From positions 1-45,604 of the forward strand of contig NZ_AXVD01000040.1 in assembly GCF_000482385.1 (NCBI RefSeq): 45,604 bases of DNA, given 5' to 3'. A model generated the notes under the pieces. The model was not told the origin of the DNA and ran no database searches. It was given only the letters and a program-made list of their open reading frames with translations. This document shows positions 1-7,941 of this stretch, one piece after another. How positions within the stretch are numbered: position 1 is the first letter of the stretch; each line of letters begins with the position of its first letter. The position numbers were made by a program, and so were the translations under genes. Origin of the DNA: Nocardia sp. CNY236 (GTDB taxonomy: Bacteria; Actinomycetota; Actinomycetes; Mycobacteriales; Mycobacteriaceae).

Positions 1-744
1 TCGGGAACAGAGGACTATCGGACGGTTGCGGTGGCGACGATATAGCCCTTGGGGTCGCGCCAGCACTGTCCGGGGTGGGCGGTGAACCAGTCGTGGATGT
101 CGGTGGTGACCGCGTCGAGGATCGCCGATCGGTGCGGGCTGGCGGCATCTATGCCGCAGAAGGAGAACAGGGCTTCGGCGAACCGTATGACAGGTTCTGG
201 AGTGTCGAAGAGGAGGGCGTTGTCGCACTGGCGGATGTGGACCTCGCCGAACACCACACTCAGCATCTTCGGCAGAGTTGTGGAGTTCACGTCGTTGACC
301 ATGCCCACCGCTGGTGCCAGGCCGCGTTCGGCGGCCCGGTCGAGGACGAGTTGGCGGGTGCGGGCGCAGGTGGCCGGGTGGTTGACGCTCACGGCGACGC
401 GGCTGCCGACGCGGCTGATGCGCCACAGTTCGCGCATCGCCTGGTACGGGTCGGTAGAGCATGTGCCGAGCGGTGACGGCGTCGAACTCGTCATCGGCGA
501 ACGGCAGGGCCTACGCGTCGCCGAGTACGCCTTCGATGCCGGGGACGGTGTCGGCGGCGGCAACCATGGCGGTGGAGTTGTCCAGGCCGACGAGGCGGCC
601 GTGGTGTCCCTGCTCGGCAAGCTGGGCGAGGAATCGACCGTCGCCGCAGCCGATATCGGCCAGATCCTCGCTGCCGGTCAGCGCGAGTGCAGCCAGAACT
701 GCGGCAACCGGGTCGTCGGGATGTTCGCTGTGGCGCGCATGGGT
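1..744. repeat. Left terminal inverted repeat (imperfect)
   Basis: Reading this stretch in reverse complement reproduces the last ~750 bases of the window. The first 146 bases match perfectly. Further in I count roughly 13-15 single-base differences and one 8-base deletion, and similarity stops abruptly at about base 744. Both copies terminate at the same base at the window edge. It holds a decayed copy of the methyltransferase that is intact on the right. It could be the end of a linear element, or an assembly break inside a shared repeat. Confidence 0.93.
15..744 (-). pseudogene. SAM-dependent methyltransferase pseudogene (left repeat copy)
   Basis: This is the left-hand copy of the methyltransferase at 44784-45590. 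The C-terminal ~145 residues remain in frame and nearly identical to the intact copy, ending at the same stop. Around base 443-447 eight bases present in the intact gene are missing, which shifts the frame. The upstream part, with the SAM-binding motif, is therefore read out of frame, and the start codon lies beyond the repeat boundary and is absent. No functional enzyme is expected. Confidence 0.85.
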
Positions 745-1742
745 TCAAGCTCGGCTACTACTCACCAGTTGTAGACGACCCGCTGGGAAGAGAGTATGTC
801 GGCTACTTCCCGCGTATGACCGAAGAGGAAGCATGGCAGGCGGGCCGGGGAGTGTGGAAGGCCAACCGAGAGCGAGTGATCCGAGAGCAGTTCGCCGTCA
901 TCATCGGAGATGGTCGGGTGTGCGCGGTCGCCGAGATTCATGAGGTCGCCCATATCGATGGACGGATCGTTGTCGATGGTGAGGTGCTTGCCGAAGGTCA
1001 CCCTGTTCGCGATGCATGGATCGGGCAACCCGACCCGGTCGTCAACGCCTCCCAGAATCCCGTCGGATACATCGCGCTGCCCGAGGAAGCCGAGTTCATC
1101 GAACGCGCCTGCGGCTGCGGGTGCGAGGCGATCAGCACCCGCGACTTCCTGCCCGGCCACGACGTTCGCGCCTTCCAGGACCGGGTCCGGCGCATGTTCG
1201 CCGGATCGGCGCTGGAATTCATCCGGTGGGTCGACCGGATGGCCGGCGAACACGGCGTGCCCGTGCTCACCGTGCGCAATCCGGCTGCGCGGCGTATGCC
1301 CGACCGGGAACTGCCCTCGCTCGCTCCGTACGACCAGTTGCTGACTGCGAGGACACCCGCCACCGCTACCAGCGCGAACGGGGATGGCCAGCGCGGCGAG
1401 TTGGCCCCGGACGCGGTCGCGGCCGCCGATGGGACGGAAACCGTCCAGGTCGCCGGGCAGTCCGGGTCAGATCCAGTAGGAACAGATGCCATCGCGGATC
1501 TGAGGGGACACGGCACCGCCACTCGCGTTGCGGATGACCCCGCGAGACCCGGCGTTGTCGGTCCGGCAGCTGAGCAGAGCGGGGCGGATGCCGAGATCAG
1601 CTGCCAGGCAGAGGGTTTGGCGCAGGATCTCGGTCCCGAACCCGTATCCCCGGTGTCGGGGGTCGACGATGAATCCGATGTGGCCGCCCCACCGGGTCAG
1701 GTTCTCGGTGAGCCGGTGGCGGATGTCGCTGCTGCCGACTAG
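745..1742 (+). pseudogene. Unknown protein, 5'-truncated at the repeat boundary
   Basis: An open frame runs from inside the left repeat through to 1742. Protein-like sequence begins only after the repeat boundary (YYSPVVDD..., then a stretch around MTEEEAWQAGRGVWKANRER), so the original start was probably lost when the repeat was placed here. A CGCGC cluster lies near 1110-1130. The last ~90 residues run antisense through the acetyltransferase gene at 1467-1973 and look like read-through, so the native stop may also be lost. I do not recognise the family. Confidence 0.5.
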
Positions 1743-1973
1743 CACGCCGCCGACCTCGGCGACGAGGAACGTGTAGGGCACCGCGCCGTCGGCCAAGCCG
1801 ACCCCGGCGCGCGCGTTGTCTTGGACGCGCAGGTACTTCGCCCAGGAGATCCCGGGCTGGTAGTCCTTGGCGAACACGGTGCCATCCGCAGTGATCGCCG
1901 ACCGCAGTGCGAGAAACGCTTCCTCGTCGCCTGGTCGCAGCGGGCGCACGATCAGCTGGTCGGGGTTGGTCAT
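1467..1973 (-). CDS. GNAT family N-acetyltransferase
   Basis: The 168-residue protein is the size of a single-domain GNAT enzyme, which transfers an acetyl group from acetyl-CoA to an amine. It opens with IVRPLRPGDEEAFLALR, typical of the family's first strand and helix, and carries the acetyl-CoA-binding loop VDPRHRGYGFGTEIL at about residues 101-115. The C-terminal end (RNASGG...DGICSYWI) keeps the usual final strand, so it is probably complete. The substrate cannot be read from sequence. It converges on the truncated gene to its left. Confidence 0.8.
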   Translation of the reverse strand: MTNPDQLIVRPLRPGDEEAFLALRSAITADGTVFAKDYQPGISWAKYLRVQDNARAGVGLADGAVPYTFLVAEVGGVLVGSSDIRHRLTENLTRWGGHIGFIVDPRHRGYGFGTEILRQTLCLAADLGIRPALLSCRTDNAGSRGVIRNASGGAVSPQIRDGICSYWI

Positions 1974-2173
1974 GGGGTCGATGCTGCGGTGGCGGTCGCG
2001 GCTTCCGCAACCGGATTTCGGCCCGCTGGCCGATGGTTCATTCCCTGACGCTGTGACCTCCAGCTACTACACTCTAGAGCCTCGAACCCCCTGTGTAGCA
2101 TGCGGTTTCGCGTCGGTGAGCCGCAGGCATTCGGGCCCGGTGTGGCGACGGCGCGCAGCCGAAGGAGGATCGC

Positions 2174-2463
2174 GTGAGCACAGCAGCTTCGCCCCGAGAC
2201 GGGCAGGCCTTCGCCTACTACGAGCCGGTCGCCGACGGGATGGCGGTGAAGAAGTACACCGCGCCGCCGGAATGGCTCGAACCCGGCCACACCATGCTCA
2301 CCTGCACAGAATGTGGGTGGGGATCTGCGGCCCGGCGCCAACGGTGACCGGGCACGGTTCAACATCCCCGACCCGGCCACACCGAAGCAGCTGCGCCTGT
2401 TCTGCGGGACGTGCCGCAACGACGGGGGTCGACGAAATGGAACGGCTCACCGGCACCCGGTAG
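2174..2463 (+). pseudogene. Small two-CxxC zinc-ribbon protein, frameshifted
   Basis: A GTG at 2174, preceded by a purine-rich AGGAGG-like site, opens a small protein with CTECG near its middle. The matching second cysteine pair (CGTC) and the natural end (VDEMERLTGTR) are in two other frames, so two frame changes separate the parts. Both lie near runs of G, at about 2310-2322 and 2425-2431. This is either a decayed small zinc-ribbon protein or an intact gene damaged by homopolymer sequencing errors. Function unknown. Confidence 0.45.
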
Positions 2464-2885
2464 CGCTCCGGACTGTCCGCCGACACACCCGGCCACGGTC
2501 GTTTACGCAGGTCACACCGGCGGGTAGCGTGAGCAGTACCCCAATTGGGTTGGGGACCAGCGCAATCGAGGACGGTCGGTCCCGGCCGGAATATCGGTCG
2601 GGACCGGCTTTGCCTGCCGCTGGTCAGCTGGGAACTGGTGATGGTGTAGTCGCGGCCGGACACCAGTCGTACTTCCTCTCTATGAGATGGCACCGACCTT
2701 TGGTGGTGCCCAGCTCAACGAGCTGCGGCTGTTCCAGGCTCGCGTCAGGCTTTGCCGATGCCGGGAATCGGAGCGTGAGTCTATGACCGCGCGGCCGACG
2801 CTAACCCAGTCATGCCCATCCGGCGGCCCAAGCGCCCGTCGCACGCCGGTGATGCCCGGAGCCGCCACCACATCGGAGGTACGCG

Positions 2886-3041
2886 ATGAGTAAAGGATCG
2901 ATGAGCCACGACGACGCTGACCGCATCTCGGCGGCGGCCGCGGCCGACCCGAGCAGTTCTACTGCCACGTCGGGCTTCGATGATCGGGCCCACGCCGCCG
3001 CCGATCGCAACGACGATGACGACTACGAGGATGAGGAGTAA
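2886..3041 (+). CDS. Small acidic protein of unknown function
   Basis: ATG at 2886 follows a clear ribosome-binding site (GGAGG at 2875-2879) and gives a 51-residue protein. It starts MSKGSMSHDDADRISAAAAA, continues with SGFDDRAHAAADRN, and ends in a strongly acidic tail (DDDDYEDEE). Similar small proteins with 'DDAARIQSAA...SGFAARAQSAADRN' signatures are common on actinobacterial plasmids; this comparison is from memory. An overlapping 25-codon frame (2812-2889) ends on the ATGA of this start and could be a coupled leader. A perfect hairpin follows 10 bases after the stop. Confidence 0.7.
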   Translation: MSKGSMSHDDADRISAAAAADPSSSTATSGFDDRAHAAADRNDDDDYEDEE

Positions 3042-3050
3042 CCGACCCTG

Positions 3051-3094
3051 AAGTTGTGCCGCCCCCGCCGATTCGCGCGGGGGCGGCACAACTT
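3051..3094. terminator. Strong hairpin, probable bidirectional terminator
   Basis: A perfect 18-bp inverted repeat (3051-3068 and 3077-3094) with an 8-base loop, GC-rich in the stem. It sits between the small gene ending at 3041 and the leftward gene ending at 3100, so it can serve both convergent genes. No long T tract, which is normal for actinobacteria. Confidence 0.85.
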
Positions 3095-3099
3095 GCCGG

Positions 3100-3405
3100 T
3101 CAGGGCTGCCCAGTCAGCCGCGTCCAATCCGCGGCCACCTTCGTGCTGCGGGCCAGGCTGTACGCCATGGCCTGGCGGCCGATCGGTGTGGAGTCGGGGC
3201 CGGTGAACCATCGCGCGATGGGTTGGCAGTTCTTGTCGAGGTTGCAGTCCGCGCAGGAGGGTTCCAGGTCAGCCCCGAATTCACGCACACGAGGGCGGTG
3301 GGCCTCACCACCACATCGCCAGCCGACCGGTGTGGCCTGACCGCCTGGAACAGCTGCGAACGCGCCCGCGTCCTCGACCACCGATCGCACTGGGCTTACA
3401 CCCAC
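3100..3405 (-). CDS. Cys-rich small protein of unknown function
   Basis: The frame encodes up to 101 residues, convergent with the hairpin at 3051-3094. The C-terminal half looks strongly protein-like: CADCNLDKNC, then QPIARWFTGPDSTPIGRQAM. The C-x2-C-x5-C spacing suggests a small metal-binding knot. The N-terminal third is less convincing and the true start may lie further in. I recognise the pattern as a conserved actinobacterial hypothetical but can give no function. Confidence 0.5.
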   Translation of the reverse strand: MGVSPVRSVVEDAGAFAAVPGGQATPVGWRCGGEAHRPRVREFGADLEPSCADCNLDKNCQPIARWFTGPDSTPIGRQAMAYSLARSTKVAADWTRLTGQP

Positions 3406-3554
3406 AAGGTCGACCCGCTCGTTCGTCCGGCATACGTCCTACTACACAGCGAACCGCCGTGCTCGGGTGCATGCAGGCGGTCTCGTGCTGAGACCACTGG
3501 GTGCGCCAATACTGGGCAACGCATGCACTCCTTTTGTCGGTCCGCTCTGTCATC

Positions 3555-4118
3555 ATGGGCCGGAACACGTTGATAGCAGGAAGAATTACTTTGCGGTCGA
3601 AGGCAACTGGTGCAGAGGAATCCGACTACCTCGACAGGCACTTCAGTCACCAAGTCGGTCTCAGTCCGGGCGACGTCAGCGACTCACCAACCTGGAACGC
3701 CTACATCAAGCCCCTAGTGGACCCATTCGTCGACACACGTGGCGATTTCAGGTATTGCGATGAAGACGAATTCCACGAGCTCGTTTGGGAGGTATGGACC
3801 GACCACGGCGTCGACAATGACGTCACCATCGAGCACGAGGCCCTCCTGTCGACGGGGACCTCCGCGAGACGAGGAAGCCGCATCGACTTCCTCATCTGCT
3901 ACGACAACCTGCACCGGGTCGGAGTCGAGATCAAATGCGCAGGCAGGTGGTCGCCAGAGGGAGTGCAGGAGCAGCTAGTTCGCTACGCCGAGACCGGCCA
4001 GATCAACACGATCTTGTTGCTGACTGCCGATCCTGACCTAACCGATATCGACTGGCCCCGTGACCTCGGCGTGCCTCTGTTCATAGTCCAACTCACCGGC
4101 CGCCGCGGTCGTCTGTAG
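3555..4118 (+). CDS. PD-(D/E)XK-type nuclease-like protein
   Basis: A 187-residue protein from ATG 3555; an upstream in-frame ATG at 3501 is less likely. The C-terminal half shows a PD-(D/E)XK core: Asp111 in RGSRIDFLI, Glu125 and Lys127 in VGVEIK, and a following QxxxY helix (Gln140-Tyr144 in EQLVRYAE). These are the catalytic and accessory residues of the restriction-endonuclease-like fold used in DNA cleavage. The N-terminal ~90 residues are acidic and unassigned. It stands alone beside an integrase remnant, with no methyltransferase or helicase partner next to it. Confidence 0.65.
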   Translation: MGRNTLIAGRITLRSKATGAEESDYLDRHFSHQVGLSPGDVSDSPTWNAYIKPLVDPFVDTRGDFRYCDEDEFHELVWEVWTDHGVDNDVTIEHEALLSTGTSARRGSRIDFLICYDNLHRVGVEIKCAGRWSPEGVQEQLVRYAETGQINTILLLTADPDLTDIDWPRDLGVPLFIVQLTGRRGRL

Positions 4119-4240
4119 ATCAGCTCGTGTAAGTGCCGCGCAGACCGGCCCTACTAGCGGCTATGTGCACTGCCGGTTGCCCTACGACCCAGGGATGGGC
4201 CTGATCACCGAGCCCGGCGACGACGAATACGACGACGCCC

Positions 4241-4668
4241 GTGGCTCCGGCGGCAGTGCGAGACCTGCGGGACCCGAGGGCTCCGGCGACCGAGGACAAG
4301 ATCGCTGATTTCGAAACCGATGTGTTGTCGGGCTTCCCGCTGACACGAGCCTCGGTCGGGCTGGTCGACTCGACCATCCAACGCGGACACCTATTTCGGC
4401 AAGGTCCTCCAGGATGCGAAACGGTCGGACTCGAGCCTGTCGCGCGGCCGTGATGACCGTGTACTTCCACTTCCTGGAACTGCGGCACAACGTCGAGCCG
4501 CGCAACCTCAACGGCCGTGTGGTCGAATGCCCTCTTGATGAGATCAACCGGCCGCGAGCGTCGGTCGACCCGCAACTACGGTCCCGCCGACGATCGAGCG
4601 AGCGTGAGGAGCTCGACGCGCTGCGAGACACCGTCGATCAGGTCAATGCGCTGGTGTCGGCCGTCTGA
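4241..4668 (+). pseudogene. Tyrosine-type site-specific integrase remnant (N-terminal part)
   Basis: Three frames together give pieces of the core-binding half of a known actinobacterial integrase family: 'DFETDVLSGFPLTRASVGLVDSTI' (4300-4380), 'ADTYFGKVLQDA' in another frame (4383-4420), then YFHFLELRHNVEPRNLNGRV and VVECPLDEINRPR in the 4414 frame. A stretch between the first two pieces is deleted and the catalytic C-terminal half is missing. Recognition of the family is from memory of the motif order. It marks an old integration or recombination event next to the nuclease gene. Confidence 0.6.
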
Positions 4669-4680
4669 CCGCACTCTGGC

Positions 4681-4701
4681 GTATCACGTGCGTGGTACGC
4701 T
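4681..4701 (+). promoter_or_regulatory. Leaderless promoter and imperfect operator of toxin-antitoxin pair 1
   Basis: TACGCT at 4696-4701 fits a -10 box and ends six bases before the GTG start at 4708, the spacing expected for a leaderless transcript. An imperfect inverted repeat (GTATCAC at 4681-4687, GTGGTAC at 4692-4698) overlaps it and is a plausible autorepression site for the ribbon-helix-helix antitoxin. Confidence 0.45.
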
Positions 4702-4707
4702 CGGGAG

Positions 4708-4995
4708 GTGGGTGACCGATACAGCTTCACCAGCGACGGGTTGTACAACATCGAGGTCTACGGCGTCACTGCTGGCGAGGTGTGGGTTGCGCTGCATTCC
4801 AAACGCCGGATGGTGCGCCACCTCGACCCGAAGGCGACCGCGATATTCGGTATCACCCACACCGGCCGACGCTTGGTCGTGTTCGTCCTGGAGTCGGAGC
4901 TGGAAGACAACGACTGGGACATCATCGCAGCCCGCGAGATGGGCCCGGATGAGAAGGCCGTGTTCGACCGCTACACGGGAAGGCAGCAGCCATGA
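4708..4995 (+). CDS. BrnT-like toxin of toxin-antitoxin pair 1
   Basis: A 95-residue protein from GTG 4708. The C-terminal pattern, WDIIAAREMGPDEKAVFDRY, matches the I-x-A-R-x(4)-E-x(4)-Y signature of the BrnT/DUF4258 type of RelE-fold ribonuclease toxins, which cleave mRNA. The central strands (AIFGITHTGRRLVVFV) also fit. Its stop overlaps the next start by four bases, giving coupled translation with a ribbon-helix-helix antitoxin, as in brnTA modules. Compare the analogous pair at 34135-34762. Stabilisation of the replicon is the most likely role. Confidence 0.65.
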   Translation: MGDRYSFTSDGLYNIEVYGVTAGEVWVALHSKRRMVRHLDPKATAIFGITHTGRRLVVFVLESELEDNDWDIIAAREMGPDEKAVFDRYTGRQQP

Positions 4996-5267
4996 ATATC
5001 GACCAGAACCTTTCCGAACTCCTCGCTAACGGTGCCGATGTCGACATCCCGGTGCCGGACACCGCGACGCCCATGGTCAGCCGGTCGCTGCGGCTCCCGG
5101 CCGATCTCTACGAGCAGTTGCACGCCCTGGCCGCTGAGCGGGGCATCGGGGCGACGACACTGATGCGGGAAATTCTTGCCGCCGGTGTCGCCAGCGCCGA
5201 CAACACTGCCGTCGTGCCGTTGGCCGACGTGCAGCGGGCCATCGCCTCGCTCGCCCACCCGGCCTGA
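4992..5267 (+). CDS. Ribbon-helix-helix antitoxin of pair 1
   Basis: This 91-residue protein starts on the ATGA overlap with the toxin. Residues ~29-62 (SRSLRLPADLYEQLHALAAE, then GIGATTLMREIL) form a ribbon-helix-helix DNA-binding unit: a basic strand and two helices. The acidic N-terminus (DVDIPVPDTATPM) and the tail (DVQRAIASLAHPA) resemble the antitoxin at 34415, especially 'PMVSR', 'MREIL' versus 'LRDWL' and 'VQR'. It should bind the toxin and repress the shared promoter. Confidence 0.7.
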   Translation: MNIDQNLSELLANGADVDIPVPDTATPMVSRSLRLPADLYEQLHALAAERGIGATTLMREILAAGVASADNTAVVPLADVQRAIASLAHPA

Positions 5268-5275
5268 CGAGCCCG

Positions 5276-5600
5276 GCTGGTTTACCGTCACCCGCTGAGG
5301 GTGAGGCGGCTGGTCATGTTCAGTTTCACCTCGCCGTAGGGCAGGTTGTCTGGATAATTTTGTCGCTGACCTCCGATTTCGTCGGGTGATCCGCAGGGTT
5401 CGCCGAGTTCGGTCAGCAGCTCCGGATATGACGGACGATCGCTTCGTGGGTGCGTTCGATCTCGCGGGGCCAGTTGCGTTCGATGGCGTCCTGGATCAGC
5501 TGGCGTTCGCGGGCGAGGTGATCACGGAGCCGTGGGGCGTGAATTTCGACCCGGGCAGGTGCGAATTCCTGTCAGCCGGTGCCGTCCGCGCCGATCGGCT
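5276..5600 (-). pseudogene. Decayed gene fragment, coiled-coil type
   Basis: Reading leftward, one frame gives RLRDHLARERQLIQDAIERN followed by WPREIERTHEAIVRH, a charged helical stretch. After a stop, the next frame continues with LLTELGEPCGSPDEIGGQRQ and a short end. The two halves look like one small protein broken by a frameshift. No usable start is visible. It lies downstream of the leftward operon ending at 5642. Function unknown. Confidence 0.35.
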
Positions 5601-5641
5601 ACGTCGCGATCCGGTCCGGCGCCTCGATGGACACCGACCCC

Positions 5642-6058
5642 CTATTGGCCGGTTGGTGGTCGACGGAGTTTCCGGAAATTCTTGTATCGGCTGGGAAGTG
5701 CGATAAACCCGAGGTCGGTGTAGTGGTGGACATACTCCTTGCGCGCGACGGTGGTGATGGTCGCCCCGTCATCGACAGCGTCGATGACGGCTTGGACGAG
5801 TTTCCGGCGCAGGTCGTCGTGTTCGGGTGCGACGTAGCAGGATTCGGCGTGCACAGTGCCGTCTTTCCTGGCGAAGTGCACGATGAATCCGGCGACGGTG
5901 TTGCGGTGGTGTGCGATGATCCAGGTTTTTCCTGGGTCGTCGTGGGGGGTGTCGCCGAGCTGCTTGGTGACTGCCCGGTTGGCGAGGTACGGGCCGATGA
6001 TCGGGTAGAACTCGGGGTCGGCGTTGGTGAGGGCGGTGAAGGTGTATCTGGTGGTCAC
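5642..6058 (-). CDS. GNAT-like small protein, last gene of the IbrAB-type operon
   Basis: A 138-residue protein 23 bases downstream of the IbrB-like gene on the same strand. The fold order suits a small GNAT-like domain: TRYTFTALTNADPEFYPIIG at the start, a central strand pair (KTWIIAHHRNTVAGFIVHFA), a helix (DDLRRKLVQAVIDAV), and a terminal YTDLGFIALPSRYKNFRKL typical of the last strands. The acetyl-CoA loop is not convincing, so catalytic activity is uncertain. Small GNAT or unknown proteins often accompany ibrAB-type loci; this is an inference. Confidence 0.5.
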   Translation of the reverse strand: MTTRYTFTALTNADPEFYPIIGPYLANRAVTKQLGDTPHDDPGKTWIIAHHRNTVAGFIVHFARKDGTVHAESCYVAPEHDDLRRKLVQAVIDAVDDGATITTVARKEYVHHYTDLGFIALPSRYKNFRKLRRPPTGQ

Positions 6059-6081
6059 AGCTTCTTCCTGGCCGGCGGGTG

Positions 6082-6606
6082 TTATTCGGGTGCCTCGGAG
6101 AAGTCGCGGTCGACGAACAGCGCAGCCAGACCGGTGAGTTGTTTGAGTCGCAGTAGTTCGTCGGGGTCCATACCGATGTGGCGCATGATCCAGGCATCGC
6201 CCATGCCGGCGTCGACGAGGTCTTGGACGATCGCGGTCATCAGTTCGACGCCGTGGACGCCGCGGGCGCGGTTGTGTCGGATGGTCGAGGCCATCCGGTG
6301 GGAGATGTCGCCCTCGATGAGCACGACCGGGATCAGGCCTTGCTCGCGGTCACGGATCCGTTTGCTGGTCGTCATTATCAGGTAGCGGTGGTAGCCGTCG
6401 ACGATCTCGTAGATGTCGTCCTCGGGGATGTGGCAGCAGACCACCGGCTGGGTGTAGCCATCCTCCCAGATCGATAGCTCCAGGAGCTTGAATTCGGGTG
6501 GCGCGACTGAATTCGGGTTGTAGGCGTTGGCGCGGAGCTTGTCCAGGGGGATCGGGCGCACGTCGTAGACCGGGGACCGGAACGGTCCGTTGACAGTGGG
6601 TGTCAC
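6082..6606 (-). CDS. ibrB: IbrB-like ParB/sulfiredoxin-fold protein
   Basis: A 174-residue protein in the ParB N-terminal/Srx fold. Visible hallmarks are NPNSVAPPEFKLLELSIWED, the active-site-like EIVDGYHRY (ParB 'DGxHR' loop) at about residues 67-75, and ASTIRHNRARGVHGVELM. The C-terminal helices run WIMRHIGMDPDELLRLKQLT. This closely recalls IbrB, found beside IbrA on E. coli and phage elements. Its ATG overlaps the stop of the IbrA-like gene by four bases, so the two are translated together. ParB/Srx members can bind CTP or ATP or act as nucleases; which applies here is unknown. Confidence 0.8.
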   Translation of the reverse strand: MTPTVNGPFRSPVYDVRPIPLDKLRANAYNPNSVAPPEFKLLELSIWEDGYTQPVVCCHIPEDDIYEIVDGYHRYLIMTTSKRIRDREQGLIPVVLIEGDISHRMASTIRHNRARGVHGVELMTAIVQDLVDAGMGDAWIMRHIGMDPDELLRLKQLTGLAALFVDRDFSEAPE

Positions 6607-7916
6607 AGGATCTCCTTGTATTTCGCGATGGCGGCTTTGCGGCGTTCGGTTTCGAGTTTTGTCGGCCCGAACCCCATGGTTTTGCAGCTCACGTCATTGC
6701 GCAGGATGGTGATGACCTGGCGCTTGCGGGTGGGGGCCAGTGCGGTAGCGCTGATGGGCAGGTCATCGGGGGGTTCAGCGAACTTGACCATCTCGGCAGG
6801 CTGGGAGCGTTTGCGGGCGTCGGTGGGTGGGCCGAGGTACTCCACGCCGGGGGTTCCGGCGTCGCGCAGTTCTTGTACGTGCTGCACCGGCAGCGCACCA
6901 CCCCGAGTCCAGTACCTCTCGGAGGTGGCGAACTTCGCTTCGTAGCGGGCACGGATGTCCTCGGGCAGGGTCGTGAGCAGGAAGTCGCGGTAGCTCTTCC
7001 ATGTATGTCCCGGTGGCAGCGTCACCTTCCCGGCGCCCATGGCCGAGGTACCGGCGTAGATCGCGGTGAAGTTGACCCCATTGACCCGGCCGACCAGTTT
7101 GACCCATAACTCGGGCTCGATCACCCGGAACATCCTCAAACTTTCGATGGCCTGCTGATGGAACGGTGAGGAGACCCGCATCGCATGCAGCGGGACACCG
7201 GCGAGGTGCATCAGGTCGTAGAGCCTGTTGTAGGACCAGTCGAAGCGTGCGTTGGCCACCCATACGTCCTCGGTCAGCCAGTCGTGGATCGGGTATGCGT
7301 TCCAGATATCGGTGTAGATGCGTGAGGTCCACCGCAGCCCCTGGTACATGGAGTCGTCGAGCTTGTCGGTGCGGTTGATCGCGGCCCAGCGGTGCAGGGA
7401 CTCCTGCTCACGGATCCCGACCAGGACTGCGGTCCGCTCTGCGCGGGCACGCTGGTGCAGCCAACGCGTCACCCGGGACTGGAAGGTGTAGTCACGCACG
7501 CCCCGGTATGGCGGGAACCCGGCGGGGATGGTGCCCTCGTGGATGACGCCGGGATAGTCGGGCAGGTCCCGCACCCACAGGTCGCGGTCTTCCTCGGCCC
7601 AGGGTAGCCAGTGGTCAGTGGTCATGGTGACCGAGCAGCCCGCGGCGATCGGCAGGCAGATCCACACTGGATCGATGACATCGAGGTTGGAGGTCATGAC
7701 TTGTGTGACGTAGTCGGTGGTGGCGCTGTACTGGGCTTCGTAGTCGATGTGCAGGACGGTGAGCCGGCGGCCGGGATGGTGCACGCGTGCGTAGTCGATG
7801 GCGGCGTGCAGCATTACCGCAGAGTCTTTGCCGCCGGAAAACGCCACCACGAGGTGGTCGAACTCGCCGAAAATGGTGGCCAGGCGTTCCTGCGTGGCGT
7901 CCCACACAGATTTCAC
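6603..7916 (-). CDS. ibrA: IbrA-like PAPS-reductase/ATP-pyrophosphatase family protein (DUF3440 type)
   Basis: The 437-residue protein begins with a PP-loop, SGGKDS at residues 27-32, which binds ATP or an adenylylated substrate in PAPS reductases and related sulfur-transfer enzymes. The middle (WNAYPIHDWLTEDVWVANAR and YNRLYDLMHLAGVP) matches the C-terminal domain of IbrA/DUF3440 proteins. The partner IbrB-like gene overlaps its stop. DndC, which puts sulfur into DNA, is a distant relative, so nucleic-acid or nucleotide modification is plausible but unproven. It lies between an SNF2-like helicase and IbrB. Confidence 0.82.
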   Translation of the reverse strand: MKSVWDATQERLATIFGEFDHLVVAFSGGKDSAVMLHAAIDYARVHHPGRRLTVLHIDYEAQYSATTDYVTQVMTSNLDVIDPVWICLPIAAGCSVTMTTDHWLPWAEEDRDLWVRDLPDYPGVIHEGTIPAGFPPYRGVRDYTFQSRVTRWLHQRARAERTAVLVGIREQESLHRWAAINRTDKLDDSMYQGLRWTSRIYTDIWNAYPIHDWLTEDVWVANARFDWSYNRLYDLMHLAGVPLHAMRVSSPFHQQAIESLRMFRVIEPELWVKLVGRVNGVNFTAIYAGTSAMGAGKVTLPPGHTWKSYRDFLLTTLPEDIRARYEAKFATSERYWTRGGALPVQHVQELRDAGTPGVEYLGPPTDARKRSQPAEMVKFAEPPDDLPISATALAPTRKRQVITILRNDVSCKTMGFGPTKLETERRKAAIAKYKEIL

Positions 7917-7941
7917 GAGTGTGGTGCTCCTTTCACATATC

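Noticed and set aside
1..150. Actinomycete telomere
   Set aside because: The terminal bases do not show the series of short hairpin palindromes seen at Streptomyces or Rhodococcus linear ends, so I describe only an inverted repeat.
49..774. Plus-strand open frame in the left repeat
   Set aside because: Antisense of the methyltransferase pseudogene; the same frame exists opposite the intact copy.
3238..3250. Seventh copy of the GACTGCAACAG motif
   Set aside because: Only GACTGCAAC matches; it lies inside the cysteine cluster of a coding region (DCNLD) and lacks the final AG, so it is probably coincidental.
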